DNA from: Candidatus Nitrospira neomarina
GTDB lineage: Bacteria; Nitrospirota; Nitrospiria; Nitrospirales; UBA8639
Length of the DNA: 64,000 nucleotides
Reading direction: 5' to 3'
Assembly (NCBI RefSeq): GCF_032051675.1
Contig: NZ_CP116968.1
Span: 4,732,526 to 4,796,525 of the forward strand
The translations under genes were made by a program, and so were the position numbers. Positions 18,913 to 28,429 of this stretch are shown here, piece after piece. Below the pieces are notes generated by a model, which was not told where the DNA came from, made no database searches, and worked only from the letters and a program-made list of their open reading frames with translations. The first letter of the stretch is position 1. Each line of letters begins with the position of its first letter.

Positions 18913-21900
18913 TCAGGTTGAGGTGGTGCTGGTGTGAGACTGATGGGGTAAGGCTGGTTGTTTGTTGGAACGGCAGACGGTGCCGTACAGCGCTGGAATA
19001 ATAAATAGGGTCAAGGCCGTGGATGTGATCAAACCGCCGATCACGACTGTGGCCAAAGGCCGTTGGACCTCGGCTCCCATACTGGTGGCGACGGCCATCG
19101 GTAAAAACCCAAGACTGGCGACGAGGGCGGTCATCAAGACAGGGCGAAGTCGATCCATGGCTCCCTGTGCCACAGCGTCCCGGGTCGGAAGCCCTCCGGT
19201 TTCCAGTCTTTGGATACGGCTTACCAATACAACACCGTTTAAGACCGCAATCCCGAAGAGGGCCACACAACCGATGACCGCCGAGATACTCAACGGAAGG
19301 CCTCGAATCCAAAGAGCAAAAATACCGCCCGACAGAGCAAGGGGCACATTCAAAAATATGAGGAAGGCCGGACGAATTGTTCCAAAAATCACCGAAAGAA
19401 TGGCGATGATAAGCAGTAAGGTGATCGGCACCACGACGGCCAGTCGGCGTGACGCTTCTTCGAGATGTTTAAATTGTCCGCCCCATTCAAGGTAGTATCC
19501 CTGCGGGAGCGTCACGTGCTCTCTGATCGTCTGTTGGGCTTCGGTGACGAAGGAACCCAAATCCCGACCACGGATATTGGCTTCGACGACCAGCCGGCGT
19601 TGAATATCTTGTCGACTGACTTGCGCAGGCCCTTCATCGACGCTGATGGTGGCTACGCGGGACAACGGAACCAGTTCCCCATGCGGGGTGGGGATCAGGA
19701 GATTGCCAAGCGCCACCGGCCCGGCCGAGGCATTGTCTGAGAGGCGGACAATCAGATCAAAACGGCGTTGTCCCTGAAAGACGGTTCCGACCGTCTGGCC
19801 CACTCGTGCCGTTTCAATGATGGTTAACACGTCTTTGGCGGTCAACCCGTATCGCCCGATTTGATCACGGTCCACGATCACCCGAATCCTGGGGACGCCG
19901 GTCACTTGTTCCACTTTCACATCGGCAGCGCCTGGCACCTGTTCGAGTGAACGTGCCACCAAATCTCCTTGATGGCGTAAGACCTCCAGATCCTCCCCGA
20001 AGATTTTGATAGCGAGGTCGGAACGGGTGCCGGCAATGAGTTCATTGAATCGCATCTCAATCGGTTGCGTAAAGCTCAGACCAACCCCGGGAACCGCTTC
20101 AAGAACAACCGATTTGAATGCGTCGATCAACGCTTCTTTGGAGGTGGCCGTGGTCCATTGGTCTTGCGGCTTGAGGACAACAAAGACATCAGATAGTTCA
20201 ATGCCCATCACGTCCGTGGCCACTTCCGGACTTCCCGTTCTGGTCACCACCTGGACGACTTCGGGAAATTTTCGCAATGCCCGTTCTACCTCCAAGGCCG
20301 TTTGCACTGATTCGGTCATGGAGACGCTGGGGAGGCGCCACACTTGAATGGCCATATCGCCTTCTTCTAATCGGGGAACAAATTCGATCCCTAAACGCGA
20401 TCCGATCACGAGGCTGAGGGCAAACAGCACGATGCCTGGAATCACGACCCATGCCGGCCGGTTCAAAGACAGGTCTAACCAGGGTTGATACAGTCGCCGG
20501 GCATGTTGAATGAGCCAGGTTTCTTCATGATTCGGCCTGGCGCGTGCGAACCAATAGGCCAGTACGGGCACGCCTCCTACCGCAAAGAGGAGTGAAGCGG
20601 CCAGGGCAAAAATGACGGTCATAGCCATGGGCCGAAACATTTTGCCTTCCAACCCAACCAAGGACAAAATGGGAAGATACACGACGATGATAATGCCGAC
20701 CGCAAACACAATGGGTCTTAACACTTCCCGTGCCGCACTCTGAATCGTTGCCAGTTTGTCCTCCTTCGACTGGCCGGTGACGTTCCCGAGCTTTCGCAGA
20801 ATATTATCGATCATGACGACCGATCCATCCACCAGCAGTCCGAAGTCAATCGCCCCCAGGCTCATCAGATTTCCGGAGATGCCGGCGTGATACATGCCGG
20901 TAAAAGCCATCAGCATGGAAAGAGGTATGGCCAACGCCACAATCAATCCGGCCCGAACGTCTCCTAGAAACGAAAAGAGAATCGCGATGACCAGCAGACC
21001 CCCTTCGAGTAAATTATTTGTGACGGTGTTGATGACTTTTGAAACAAAAAGGGTCCGGTCATAATAGGGTTCAATCAGGACACCCGGTGGAAGCGTCGCT
21101 TGAATCTCCTGGATCCGTTCCTTCACCCGTTCGACGACCTGCTGAGCATTGGCGCCTGCCAGCATTTGCACCATCCCGATGACCGTTTCTCCCTCCCCCA
21201 TCCGCGTGGCCGCGCCTATCCGCAAGGCGGCGCCTTCTTTGACTTCTCCAATATCCCGGACGAAAATGGGCACACCACCCGGACCATGACTCACGACGAT
21301 TTGTTCTAAATCGGCAAGCGTCGAAGCCAGGGCCTCCCCTTTGATGAGATAGAGTTCCCGCTCATGTTCTATGTAACCGCCGCCAGCGAGGGCATTGTTT
21401 TGTTCGAGTGCTTCAAACACCGTCTGTAATGTAAGATTGAATGCCAGGAGTTTGCTGGGGTCGACGACCACTTGAAATTGTTTGGTCTCTCCGCCCCAAA
21501 TATTGACTTCTACCACGCCGGGAACGGTCCGGATTCGCCTGCCGATATCCCATTCCAGAAGCGTTCTCAAGAACATGGGACTGTGTCCTTCTCCTCTGAG
21601 TGTGAATTGGTAGACTTCACCCAGGCCGGTTGATAGCGGACCTATCATTGGGCGCCCATAGACGGCGGGAATGCGTTCAGTCGCTAACGCCAGACGCTCG
21701 TTGACGAGTTGCCGGACAAAATAGAGATCAAGGTGTTCCTCAAAAATTGCGGTCACGGCGGAGAGTCCATACCGTGAAACCGAACGCACTTCCTGCAATC
21801 CCGGTATCCCGTTTAGCGCGGTTTCAATAGGAAACGTGATGAATTGTTCCACCTCAATCGGCCCGAGCGCGGGGGAACGGGTGAGGATCTGCACCTGGAC

Positions 21901-22029
21901 GGGGGTGAGATCTGGAACGGCGTCGATCGTGAGATTGGTCAGGGACCATACTCCGGAGGCGATCACCAGAAGAAGGGCAACGAGGGTAAAAAACCGATAC
22001 CGAAGCGAGAGGGTAAGAAGACGCTCCAT
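18913..22029 (-). CDS. Heavy-metal RND efflux pump, CzcA-like
   Basis: 1038 residues, full length for an HME-RND protein. The N-terminus (LLTLSLRYRFFTLVALLLV), two periplasmic loops and twelve membrane segments are present. TM4 carries IDFGLLVDGSVVMIDN; the DFG...DG signature belongs to divalent-cation pumps (Zn, Co, Cd, Ni) rather than to the Cu/Ag CusA type. The C-terminal tail is His-containing (PHQSHTSTTST). It would drive metal export across the envelope by proton antiport together with the adaptor and TolC-like genes on either side. The exact metal cannot be fixed from this motif. Confidence 0.95.
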   Translation of the reverse strand: MERLLTLSLRYRFFTLVALLLVIASGVWSLTNLTIDAVPDLTPVQVQILTRSPALGPIEVEQFITFPIETALNGIPGLQEVRSVSRYGLSAVTAIFEEHLDLYFVRQLVNERLALATERIPAVYGRPMIGPLSTGLGEVYQFTLRGEGHSPMFLRTLLEWDIGRRIRTVPGVVEVNIWGGETKQFQVVVDPSKLLAFNLTLQTVFEALEQNNALAGGGYIEHERELYLIKGEALASTLADLEQIVVSHGPGGVPIFVRDIGEVKEGAALRIGAATRMGEGETVIGMVQMLAGANAQQVVERVKERIQEIQATLPPGVLIEPYYDRTLFVSKVINTVTNNLLEGGLLVIAILFSFLGDVRAGLIVALAIPLSMLMAFTGMYHAGISGNLMSLGAIDFGLLVDGSVVMIDNILRKLGNVTGQSKEDKLATIQSAAREVLRPIVFAVGIIIVVYLPILSLVGLEGKMFRPMAMTVIFALAASLLFAVGGVPVLAYWFARARPNHEETWLIQHARRLYQPWLDLSLNRPAWVVIPGIVLFALSLVIGSRLGIEFVPRLEEGDMAIQVWRLPSVSMTESVQTALEVERALRKFPEVVQVVTRTGSPEVATDVMGIELSDVFVVLKPQDQWTTATSKEALIDAFKSVVLEAVPGVGLSFTQPIEMRFNELIAGTRSDLAIKIFGEDLEVLRHQGDLVARSLEQVPGAADVKVEQVTGVPRIRVIVDRDQIGRYGLTAKDVLTIIETARVGQTVGTVFQGQRRFDLIVRLSDNASAGPVALGNLLIPTPHGELVPLSRVATISVDEGPAQVSRQDIQRRLVVEANIRGRDLGSFVTEAQQTIREHVTLPQGYYLEWGGQFKHLEEASRRLAVVVPITLLLIIAILSVIFGTIRPAFLIFLNVPLALSGGIFALWIRGLPLSISAVIGCVALFGIAVLNGVVLVSRIQRLETGGLPTRDAVAQGAMDRLRPVLMTALVASLGFLPMAVATSMGAEVQRPLATVVIGGLITSTALTLFIIPALYGTVCRSNKQPALPHQSHTSTTST

Positions 22030-22112
22030 TAACAGGGCTCAATAGTGTGAAAAGGGAAAGGTGAAATGTTCAGAGGGATGCTTTTCACAACCAACTTTTT
22101 ACTTCTCACGTC

Positions 22113-23315
22113 CTACTCCCCCTCGATGGAGGGTTTCATAATGGCGTTTTTCAGGTCGAAGACACCTTCGGTGACCACGTGTTCTCCTAACTTCAAGCCC
22201 CGTTTGATTTCCACAAGTCCCCCGCCTTCCTGGCCGGTTTCGACAAACACGAAATCGTATCCGTTGTCCCGTTGAACGAACACGCCGCGCACCCCCTCTA
22301 CCATCGTCAAGGCCGACAGAGGAATGGATAAGACGGGCTGTTGTTGATCGATCAGCCGCACGTCCACATATTCATTGGGCTTTAGCCGGCCTTTTGAATT
22401 CTCAACGTCGAATCGCACGCGGATGGTGCGGGTGGTGGCATCTGCGACCGGAGCAATATAGGTGAGTCGGGCGGTGATGGCCTCTCCACCACGGGGAAGG
22501 ACCTCCCCTTGATCGCCTTCCTTGAAACGACGGGCATGTTCGATTGGCAGATTGGCAAACACCCACACCTGACTGGTATCCACAATTTCAAAGAACTCGT
22601 CTCCTGCCGCTACGCCCTGGCCCAGCACGATTTTTTGATTCACGACGGTTCCACTAAGAGGGGCCCGGAGCAAATATTTGTGGCCCTCCAAATGGCTCCC
22701 ATGCTCCATTTGTTGGAGTTCCTGTGGGCTGAGCCCCATATTCAGGAGCTTTTCCCGGACGTGTTGATAGACCGCCTGGGCTTCAATCTGGTGACCACGG
22801 TCTTCCAGAAACCGACGTTGAGAAATAATGTTTTCAGCCAGGAGTTGTTTGGTTCGCTTAAAATTGCTGGAGGCCACATCCAATTTGGATTTGGCCACCA
22901 GGTATTCCTGGACTAATTCATCCAATTGAAGGCTTTCGACGGCCGCGAGCGGCTGATCCTTTTTCACCCGATCCCCCAATTGCACCATCACCTTATCCAC
23001 TTGTCCGGGGATGCGGGAGGAAACCTTTGCCACGTGGGAGAGATCAAGGGCGACATGACCCGGCGCCGAAACTGAATGCGGGGTCAGGCGTTCTTTCACT
23101 TCTTCAATTCGGATTCGTTGACGCGCTTGTTCAGGGACATGGTCCGCGTGAAGGGGTTGTCCCGGAGAGGGAGAGAGATCGGGGGAGGAAGCCGTCACGT
23201 CTGTGTCCGGTAGACTGCCAGTTGGTGGCTGGGTGTCGGAGCATCCCATCGTGAACAGCCCGATAAAACCAAACACAAGCAGACATCTCCAGTGTCTATG
23301 ATTCAGATTCTTCAT
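22113..23315 (-). CDS. RND periplasmic adaptor lipoprotein, CzcB-like
   Basis: 400 residues. A lipoprotein signal with lipobox TMGC (FIGLFTMGCSDTQPP) anchors it. The lipoyl/barrel-sandwich half is VSSRIPGQVDKVMVQLGDRV, followed by a helical hairpin and the second half YLLRAPLSGTVVNQKIVLGQ, then a beta-barrel and membrane-proximal domain. It bridges the RND pump and outer-membrane duct. A His-containing N-terminal segment after the lipobox (LHADHVPEQ) could bind metal. It lies 83 bases upstream of the pump gene. Confidence 0.94.
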   Translation of the reverse strand: MKNLNHRHWRCLLVFGFIGLFTMGCSDTQPPTGSLPDTDVTASSPDLSPSPGQPLHADHVPEQARQRIRIEEVKERLTPHSVSAPGHVALDLSHVAKVSSRIPGQVDKVMVQLGDRVKKDQPLAAVESLQLDELVQEYLVAKSKLDVASSNFKRTKQLLAENIISQRRFLEDRGHQIEAQAVYQHVREKLLNMGLSPQELQQMEHGSHLEGHKYLLRAPLSGTVVNQKIVLGQGVAAGDEFFEIVDTSQVWVFANLPIEHARRFKEGDQGEVLPRGGEAITARLTYIAPVADATTRTIRVRFDVENSKGRLKPNEYVDVRLIDQQQPVLSIPLSALTMVEGVRGVFVQRDNGYDFVFVETGQEGGGLVEIKRGLKLGEHVVTEGVFDLKNAIMKPSIEGE

Positions 23316-23367
23316 GAATGACCCATGTGGACAAAAAATTTCCTACAATAAAATACTATCATGGTGC

Positions 23368-24798
23368 TCATGTGAGTCGTGGTTCTTCCCAGGTTGGGAG
23401 TGTGACCGTGAATATGGTGCCCTTTCCTACTTGACTCTGTGCATGAATAGTTCCTCCGTGGGCTTCGATAATTTCCTTGACGATCGCCAACCCCAGTCCT
23501 GTTCCTCCTGATTGGCGATCCCGTGCCTGTTCAATTCGATAGAATCGCCCGAAAAGGTGAGGAAGATGTTGGGAATTAATTCCCGGCCCGGTGTCCTCCA
23601 CAGATAACCGGATCGATCTATCCTGAGACCGGACCCGAACAGTGATGGTTCCCTCTGACGGTGTATGCCGGAGCGCATTATCCAGGAGATTGATCAGGGC
23701 TTGTTTGAGCTGTGAAGCATCTCCCATGAGAGGAGGAACAGGCTCAAACTCGGTCTGCAGATGGATACCGCCTTCATGAGCTAACACCGACAACTCGCTC
23801 ACGATTTCTTTAACAAGAGGCTGGAGGGCAAGGGTTTGCAAGACGAGTGGGGGGCGATCGCCGGCGAATTGTGCCAGGGTGAGGAGGGATTTGGTCATGG
23901 CGGTGAGTCGGTCGACTTCAGCCAGGTTGGAGAGGATGGTCTCCCGGTATTCCTCTGCCGACCGTGCCCGTTGCAAGCTGACCTCAAAATTGCCTTTCAT
24001 CGCCGTTAACGGGGTTTTCAGTTCATGGGCCGCATCGGCCACAAAGCGACGTTGTCCTTCGAAGACCTGCTGCAAGCGGTCCAACATGCCGTTAAAGGTG
24101 TGGGCCAGGCGTTGAAATTCGGCGTAGGGCGAGCTGAGTGTGAGGCGTGTGGAAAGCGTCTGCCCGGACACGGTTTCCGCTGTCTGACTCAATGCCTTGA
24201 CGGGTGACAGGGCTTCATCGGCCAAACGTCCGCTTCCCCATAAAGCAAACAGGAGGGAAATCGCGGAGGTGCCACAAAGTAGCCACGCCAACCACTGAAG
24301 GGTTTCCTGAACAAATTGCAAGGATTTTTCCGTTTGTAAAATGAATCGCCCGTGATCTTCGATGATGAGAGGAATTGAGATACGGCGAATGGGCGGATGA
24401 TCCGGCTTGTGAAAGGTTTCAAAAACCGTTTCTCCATTGAGGACCTGCATAATCAGTTGGGATGTTACAGGAAGACGGTTCTCTGTGCTCTGCCCACTCC
24501 AGAGAATACGGCCGGCGGAATCCAGAATAGCGCTATAGCGGATAGCCTGCTGTAACTCATCTTCGTCATCAAATTCTTCTAATTCTTCTTCATGTTTCCG
24601 GTGGGAAGACACACGAACATGGTCGGTCGCCAGGTCCACGCGGAGGCTTTCCTCCTTTGCGAGTGCAACCAATTCTCCATCGATATGGCGGTGTAAAATT
24701 GTGGATAGTCCCAGGTACAGGATCAGGCTGAAGAGGCCTAGGAGGATCACAATAAAACCTAAGGACACACGACGTATGCGGGTGCGAAAGGCCTGCAT
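23368..24798 (-). CDS. Heavy-metal sensor histidine kinase, CusS/CzcS-like
   Basis: 476 residues. Two membrane helices (VSLGFIVILLGLFSLILYL and WLAWLLCGTSAISLLFAL) enclose a periplasmic domain with an unusual charged stretch, SSHRKHEEELEEFDDEDE, that could bind metal ions. HAMP follows, then HisKA with VADAAHELKTPLTAMKG, N box LINLLDNALRHTP, DTGPGI and GGTGLGLAIV. It starts three bases after the regulator gene ends and precedes the efflux genes, so sensor, regulator and pump form one operon. The substrate is inferred from the pump type. Confidence 0.93.
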   Translation of the reverse strand: MQAFRTRIRRVSLGFIVILLGLFSLILYLGLSTILHRHIDGELVALAKEESLRVDLATDHVRVSSHRKHEEELEEFDDEDELQQAIRYSAILDSAGRILWSGQSTENRLPVTSQLIMQVLNGETVFETFHKPDHPPIRRISIPLIIEDHGRFILQTEKSLQFVQETLQWLAWLLCGTSAISLLFALWGSGRLADEALSPVKALSQTAETVSGQTLSTRLTLSSPYAEFQRLAHTFNGMLDRLQQVFEGQRRFVADAAHELKTPLTAMKGNFEVSLQRARSAEEYRETILSNLAEVDRLTAMTKSLLTLAQFAGDRPPLVLQTLALQPLVKEIVSELSVLAHEGGIHLQTEFEPVPPLMGDASQLKQALINLLDNALRHTPSEGTITVRVRSQDRSIRLSVEDTGPGINSQHLPHLFGRFYRIEQARDRQSGGTGLGLAIVKEIIEAHGGTIHAQSQVGKGTIFTVTLPTWEEPRLT

Positions 24799-24801
24799 GA
24801 T

Positions 24802-25479
24802 TTAGGCCTCCGGGATTTTTAAGACATAGCCGATCCCCCGCACCGTATGGATCAACTGTGGAGAAAAGTCCCGATCCATTTTGCTGCGCAAGGTTTTAAT
24901 GTGCACATCCACAATATTGGTGACGGACTCGTAGTGAATGTCCCACACGTGTTCGGTAATGGCCGTTCGGGTCAAAACCCGTCCCACATTTCTCATAAGA
25001 TATTCCAATAGTGAATATTCTTTATTGGTCAGAGTGATGGTTTGGCCTGCCCGTGAAACACGGTGGGTCACCGGATCCAGCTCCAGGTCCGCGATCGTGA
25101 GGCGAGGTGTGGGGAGGCCACTGCCACGACGGAGAAGCGCCCTCAGACGTGCCAATAATTCGGCAAAGGCAAACGGTTTCGTCAAATAATCATCTGCGCC
25201 TGTATCCAGGCCGTTCACTCGATCTTCAACAGCCTCCCGTGCGGTCAAAAGAAGAATCGGGGTCGCGTGGCGTTTCGCTCGAAGCCGGCGGCAGACGTCA
25301 ATGCCGTTCATTTTGGGGAGCATAATATCCAGAATGATCACGTCATAGTGCGTCGTCTCGGCCATGGCCAATCCCATTTCACCGTCGGTGGCGAGATCCA
25401 CAGCATATTGCTCTTCCCGCAAGCCTTTCACGATAAATCCGGACACACTTGAATCATCTTCCACTAAGAGAATACGCAT
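24802..25479 (-). CDS. OmpR-family response regulator of the metal-efflux operon
   Basis: 225 residues. The receiver has MRILLVEDDSS, phospho-Asp in YDVIILDIMLPKMNGID, and KPFAFAELLARLRALLRR. The C-terminal winged helix is typical (TLTNKEYSLLEYLMRNVGR, then VDVHIKTLRSKMD and HTVRGIGYVL). This is the CusR/CzcR type. It is the first gene of the operon, so it should control its own transcription along with the pump genes. A set of 11-bp direct repeats upstream of the nearby PepSY gene is a candidate second target. Confidence 0.95.
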   Translation of the reverse strand: MRILLVEDDSSVSGFIVKGLREEQYAVDLATDGEMGLAMAETTHYDVIILDIMLPKMNGIDVCRRLRAKRHATPILLLTAREAVEDRVNGLDTGADDYLTKPFAFAELLARLRALLRRGSGLPTPRLTIADLELDPVTHRVSRAGQTITLTNKEYSLLEYLMRNVGRVLTRTAITEHVWDIHYESVTNIVDVHIKTLRSKMDRDFSPQLIHTVRGIGYVLKIPEA

Positions 25480-25530
25480 GGGTTTCCCACTGAAAATAAA
25501 AATCGGCAGGGTTGTATGTTCTTCGGCACA

Positions 25531-25792
25531 TTATAGAAGGACTTTCGTAAATCCCAAAGTCACGAAGGCAGGTATCTGGTGCGCCCCAATCATCGATTCG
25601 GCAATTCCGGCCTGTTCAGCAGCTTCCTCTGCCCGATTGTCAGCCATAGCGGCAGCCACCCCTCCGAAAAGACCGGGAATAAGAAGCCATAAAAACGCGC
25701 CGTTACGAAAGTTCTCATGATTTGAAACTGGCTCCTGCGGCATCAAATAGCGCACTGGTAAAGAGCAAGGCGATGGGGAAATGAACTAACAT
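25531..25792 (-). pseudogene. Relic of a DUF2231 membrane protein gene
   Basis: Reading from an ATG at 25792 gives MLVHFPIALLFTSALFDAAG, the characteristic DUF2231 start, and stops after about 25 residues. A neighbouring frame then continues with NGAFLWLLIPGLFGGVAAA and EEAAEQAGIAESMIGAHQ to 25531. Both parts match the same family in the correct order, so one frameshift near 25711-25722 split the gene. The last membrane helices are missing: about 85 residues remain of an expected 150 or more. It lies between the metal regulator and the PepSY gene. Confidence 0.65.
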
Positions 25793-25854
25793 GGGATGTC
25801 ATCGTAACTCAAACATGATTTCTCCTGTGTGTCGTCAGTGTGGGGAAACGAGAG

Positions 25855-25886
25855 AAGGCCCCATGCCCTCTTGCGCACGGGGCCTT
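25855..25886 (-). terminator. Hairpin after the PepSY gene
   Basis: An 8-bp stem, AAGGCCCC at 25855-25862 with GGGGCCTT at 25879-25886, lies just past the PepSY stop at 25897. The loop is long (16 bases) and the tail only weakly T-rich, so it is a plausible but not strong terminator. Confidence 0.55.
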
Positions 25887-25896
25887 TGCCGTTCTC

Positions 25897-26253
25897 TTAG
25901 GATTTTCCAGAATCCTGGTGAGAAACGCCCTTCTCGTGCCTTTCCTCGTCCTCAAGTTCAGAGCTCAGAATTTTCCCCGACTGGGCGTCAATCTCAAACT
26001 CCCTGATCTCTCCGGCGGCATTGACGATCTCGACCTCATATATTACCTTCCCGTCTTCACTTTCCATCTCGGCTTCAAGCAGCTTACCTGGAAATTGAGT
26101 CGTCGCAGTGTTGATAGCTTCTTCCATGGTGACCGACGTGGTCAGGTTGGCCACGGCCGCTTTGTCTTTGCCATCATGACTCATGGCCAATCCAACCGAA
26201 CTCAATAACAACGCTAAGGTGCCCAATAAACTGAATGCGTGTAACGGCTTCAT
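25897..26253 (-). CDS. Secreted PepSY-domain protein
   Basis: 118 residues with a signal peptide (AFSLLGTLALLLSSVGLAMS). A single PepSY domain follows (VTMEEAINTATTQFPGKLLE, then VIYEVEIVNAAGEIREFEID), ending in a short acidic and His-containing tail. PepSY proteins of this size are often encoded beside OmpR-type two-component genes and are proposed to modulate peptidases or envelope sensing. The ribosome site is AAGGAGG. Three evenly spaced ATGAA repeats 70-100 bases upstream suggest control by an OmpR-type regulator, perhaps the one next door. Confidence 0.88.
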   Translation of the reverse strand: MKPLHAFSLLGTLALLLSSVGLAMSHDGKDKAAVANLTTSVTMEEAINTATTQFPGKLLEAEMESEDGKVIYEVEIVNAAGEIREFEIDAQSGKILSSELEDEERHEKGVSHQDSGKS

Positions 26254-26323
26254 GAGACATCCTCCTTAGTGAAAAATTAAAGAAAGCAACCGGCTGTTCA
26301 TGAATACAGCATAGACTGTCTAC

Positions 26324-26350
26324 ATGAAGACGATATGAAGCGGACATGAA
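26324..26350 (-). promoter_or_regulatory. Three 11-bp-spaced direct repeats, candidate OmpR-type operator
   Basis: ATGAA occurs at 26324, 26335 and 26346, exactly 11 bases apart (TTCAT when read toward the PepSY gene). OmpR-family dimers typically bind such phased repeats on one helix face. A TATGCT -10-like sequence follows closer to the gene. The site lies upstream of PepSY and 0.8 kb from the CusR-like regulator gene. Confidence 0.55.
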
Positions 26351-26499
26351 AGATTCTTCATCTCGAGAGGATAACATGAGCCAAGATAGGCGCTGGTCAG
26401 CGCACGCGGAAGGGCGGAAAGGTCGCTATTGGGAGGGGAAAATGCGGTGTCGGTTAAATCCGAAGGTGCGCGCCAATATGGCGGCAAGGAAAAGCCGGT

Positions 26500-27570
26500 C
26501 TAGACATTGAACTTGAAATGGCAGACGTCGCCGTCTTTGACGACGTATTCTTTCCCTTCCGAGCGGATCAGGCCCTTCTCACGCAGAGCGGCTTCCGACT
26601 TGTATTTGTCGATGTCCTCGAAGGCGTAAATGTCGGCCTTGATAAAGCCCTTCTCAAAATCGGTGTGGATGACGCCGGCGGCCTGTGGCGCTTTGGCTCC
26701 GATGGGAATGGTCCAGGCTCGAACCTCCTGCACTCCGGAGGTGAGGAACGAGCAGAGCCCGAGTGTTTTATACGCGGCGACGACGACCTTTTCCAAGCCG
26801 CTCTGCTCCATGCCCAAATCTTTCATGAAAATTTCCCGGTCTTCGCCGGACAACTGGGCGATTTCGCTTTCGAGTTTGCCACAGATCACGACCGATTCCG
26901 AGCCGCGCTCCTTCGCGAATGCCTGAAAATCGGCAAGGATGGCCGGATCCGGATTTTCATCGGTATTCCCGACATAGAGTACGGGCTGTGTGGTGAGCAG
27001 GAAAAAATTCTTGAGGATTTCCGGCTCGAGGCCCAGGGCTCGCGCGGGTTTACCCGCTTCGAGACCGTTCTTCAGAATATCGAGCACCACAAGGGCCTCT
27101 TTCGAAGCCTTATCTCCTGACCTCGCCTTGGCCGTGACCTTGTCGTACTGTTTGGTGAGACTGTCGAGGTCCGCAAGCATTAATTCAGTTTCAATCACCT
27201 CGATATCACGACGATAGTCCACGCCGCCCATGGTGTGCACCACGTCGGGATCCTGAAAGAGTCGCACCATGTGAAGGATGGCGTCGACTTCCCGAATATT
27301 CGCAAGGAATTTATTTCCCAGCCCTTCGCCCTGAGAGGCGCCTTTTACCAGACCGGCGATATCGACGAAACGGCAGGAGGTTGGCACGGTTTTCTTGGGT
27401 TTGACCAACTCGGTCAGGCGCCCAAGACGCGCGTCAGGAACGGCCACGACACCGACGTTGGGCTCGATAGTCGTAAACGGATAGTTCGATGCGGCCGCGT
27501 TGCCAGAGGTCAACGCGTTAAAAATCGTAGATTTGCCGACGTTGGGTAGACCGACGATGCCAATTTCCAT
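26500..27570 (-). CDS. ychF: Ribosome-associated ATPase YchF (Obg-like)
   Basis: 356 residues, normal length for YchF. The P-loop is IVGLPNVGKSTIF, the G3 motif lies in FVDIAGLVKGASQGEGLGNK, and the YchF-specific NTDENPD replaces the guanine-specific NKxD. The C-terminal TGS domain ends KEYVVKDGDVCHFKFNV. YchF binds ATP, associates with ribosomes and modulates oxidative-stress responses in other bacteria. It stands alone. The start ATG is at the beginning of MEIGIVGLPNVG, leaving no room for a longer N-terminus. Confidence 0.97.
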   Translation of the reverse strand: MEIGIVGLPNVGKSTIFNALTSGNAAASNYPFTTIEPNVGVVAVPDARLGRLTELVKPKKTVPTSCRFVDIAGLVKGASQGEGLGNKFLANIREVDAILHMVRLFQDPDVVHTMGGVDYRRDIEVIETELMLADLDSLTKQYDKVTAKARSGDKASKEALVVLDILKNGLEAGKPARALGLEPEILKNFFLLTTQPVLYVGNTDENPDPAILADFQAFAKERGSESVVICGKLESEIAQLSGEDREIFMKDLGMEQSGLEKVVVAAYKTLGLCSFLTSGVQEVRAWTIPIGAKAPQAAGVIHTDFEKGFIKADIYAFEDIDKYKSEAALREKGLIRSEGKEYVVKDGDVCHFKFNV

Positions 27571-28429
27571 AGGAGATGCAAGGTATCAAATTAAAAGCCT
27601 GCAGGTCCTTGAGCCAAAAGGCCTATACGTATGCGCTCGGGCTCTCGTCGTAAAATTTCTCGAAAGGTGAATAATTTTTCTGCCGTTTCTCCGTACCCTA
27701 CCTGTAAATTGAAACAGAAAACTGTATACCGATCGATTCAGGCATGAAGGAAGCGGCATGTGCCGTTGATTTCAGAATAGCAAGTTTTGAATGTGATCAC
27801 TCCACTGTATTCGAAAGGATAACGGTGCGTATCGATTTTTGAAAATCCACTTCAGGTCATTTGTCCAGAGATCCAGGGGACGGCCTGGCCGTAGGAAGAC
27901 CGTATGGACAATGCATCTTGCAATCAGAACAAGCATGGTAAGGGGCTTGTGCAGAGAGGGGATGGAGGTTTTTTAATAAAGGGTAAGCCAATCAACTGTT
28001 GCCGTGAAGGTTTGGCCATGACGGTTTCAGCCAACTCCGGATTCGAACAAAGTGTCCCTCGAAACGGGTAGTTCTTGAAATTGGTGAGGAGAGGAGGAAC
28101 GGCTCTTTTGGGCGTTCTCCTTTCCAAAACCAAGTTGGCAACCGCTTGTTTTTTCTTGACTTAATTCGGTGGTTGAAGAAAAATTGATTAAGCTGTGCAG
28201 TCGTTACGCATTGAGATGTGGGCAGGAGAACAAATGCGGAAAAGCCTGGCGGCACCGTTGATTCATTATTGTCATGCACAAGAGATTCAACTGCATTCAT
28301 CATGAAATCCAAATGGACCTGATGATATTGAGGAAAACAACATTCCGCAGGGGAGGCGGATCAGGATTGAGATTGTTTGAGTTTCGCTGACTCCGGGAAG
28401 ATTGCCCATCATCGCAGGGAGGAAAGTTC
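27571..28429 (+). other. Longest gene-free region of the window
   Basis: 859 bases between the divergent ychF and orphan kinase genes. Short frames on both strands have no recognisable family. I found no tRNA, transposase remnant or clear terminator. It must contain the promoter for ychF on the left and for the kinase on the right. A T-loop-like GTTCGAATCC near 28040 on the minus strand lacks the rest of a tRNA. Confidence 0.45.

Noticed and set aside
18913..22029. Calling the RND pump CusA (Cu/Ag)
   Set aside because: TM4 carries the DFG...DG signature of divalent-metal pumps, so CzcA-like is better supported.
27384..27405. TGGCACG-containing sequence inside ychF
   Set aside because: No GC at the -12 position and it lies inside a coding region.
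28028..28060. T-loop-like GTTCGAATCC on the minus strand suggesting a tRNA
   Set aside because: The flanking bases do not form a T stem, and no acceptor, D or anticodon arms are found.
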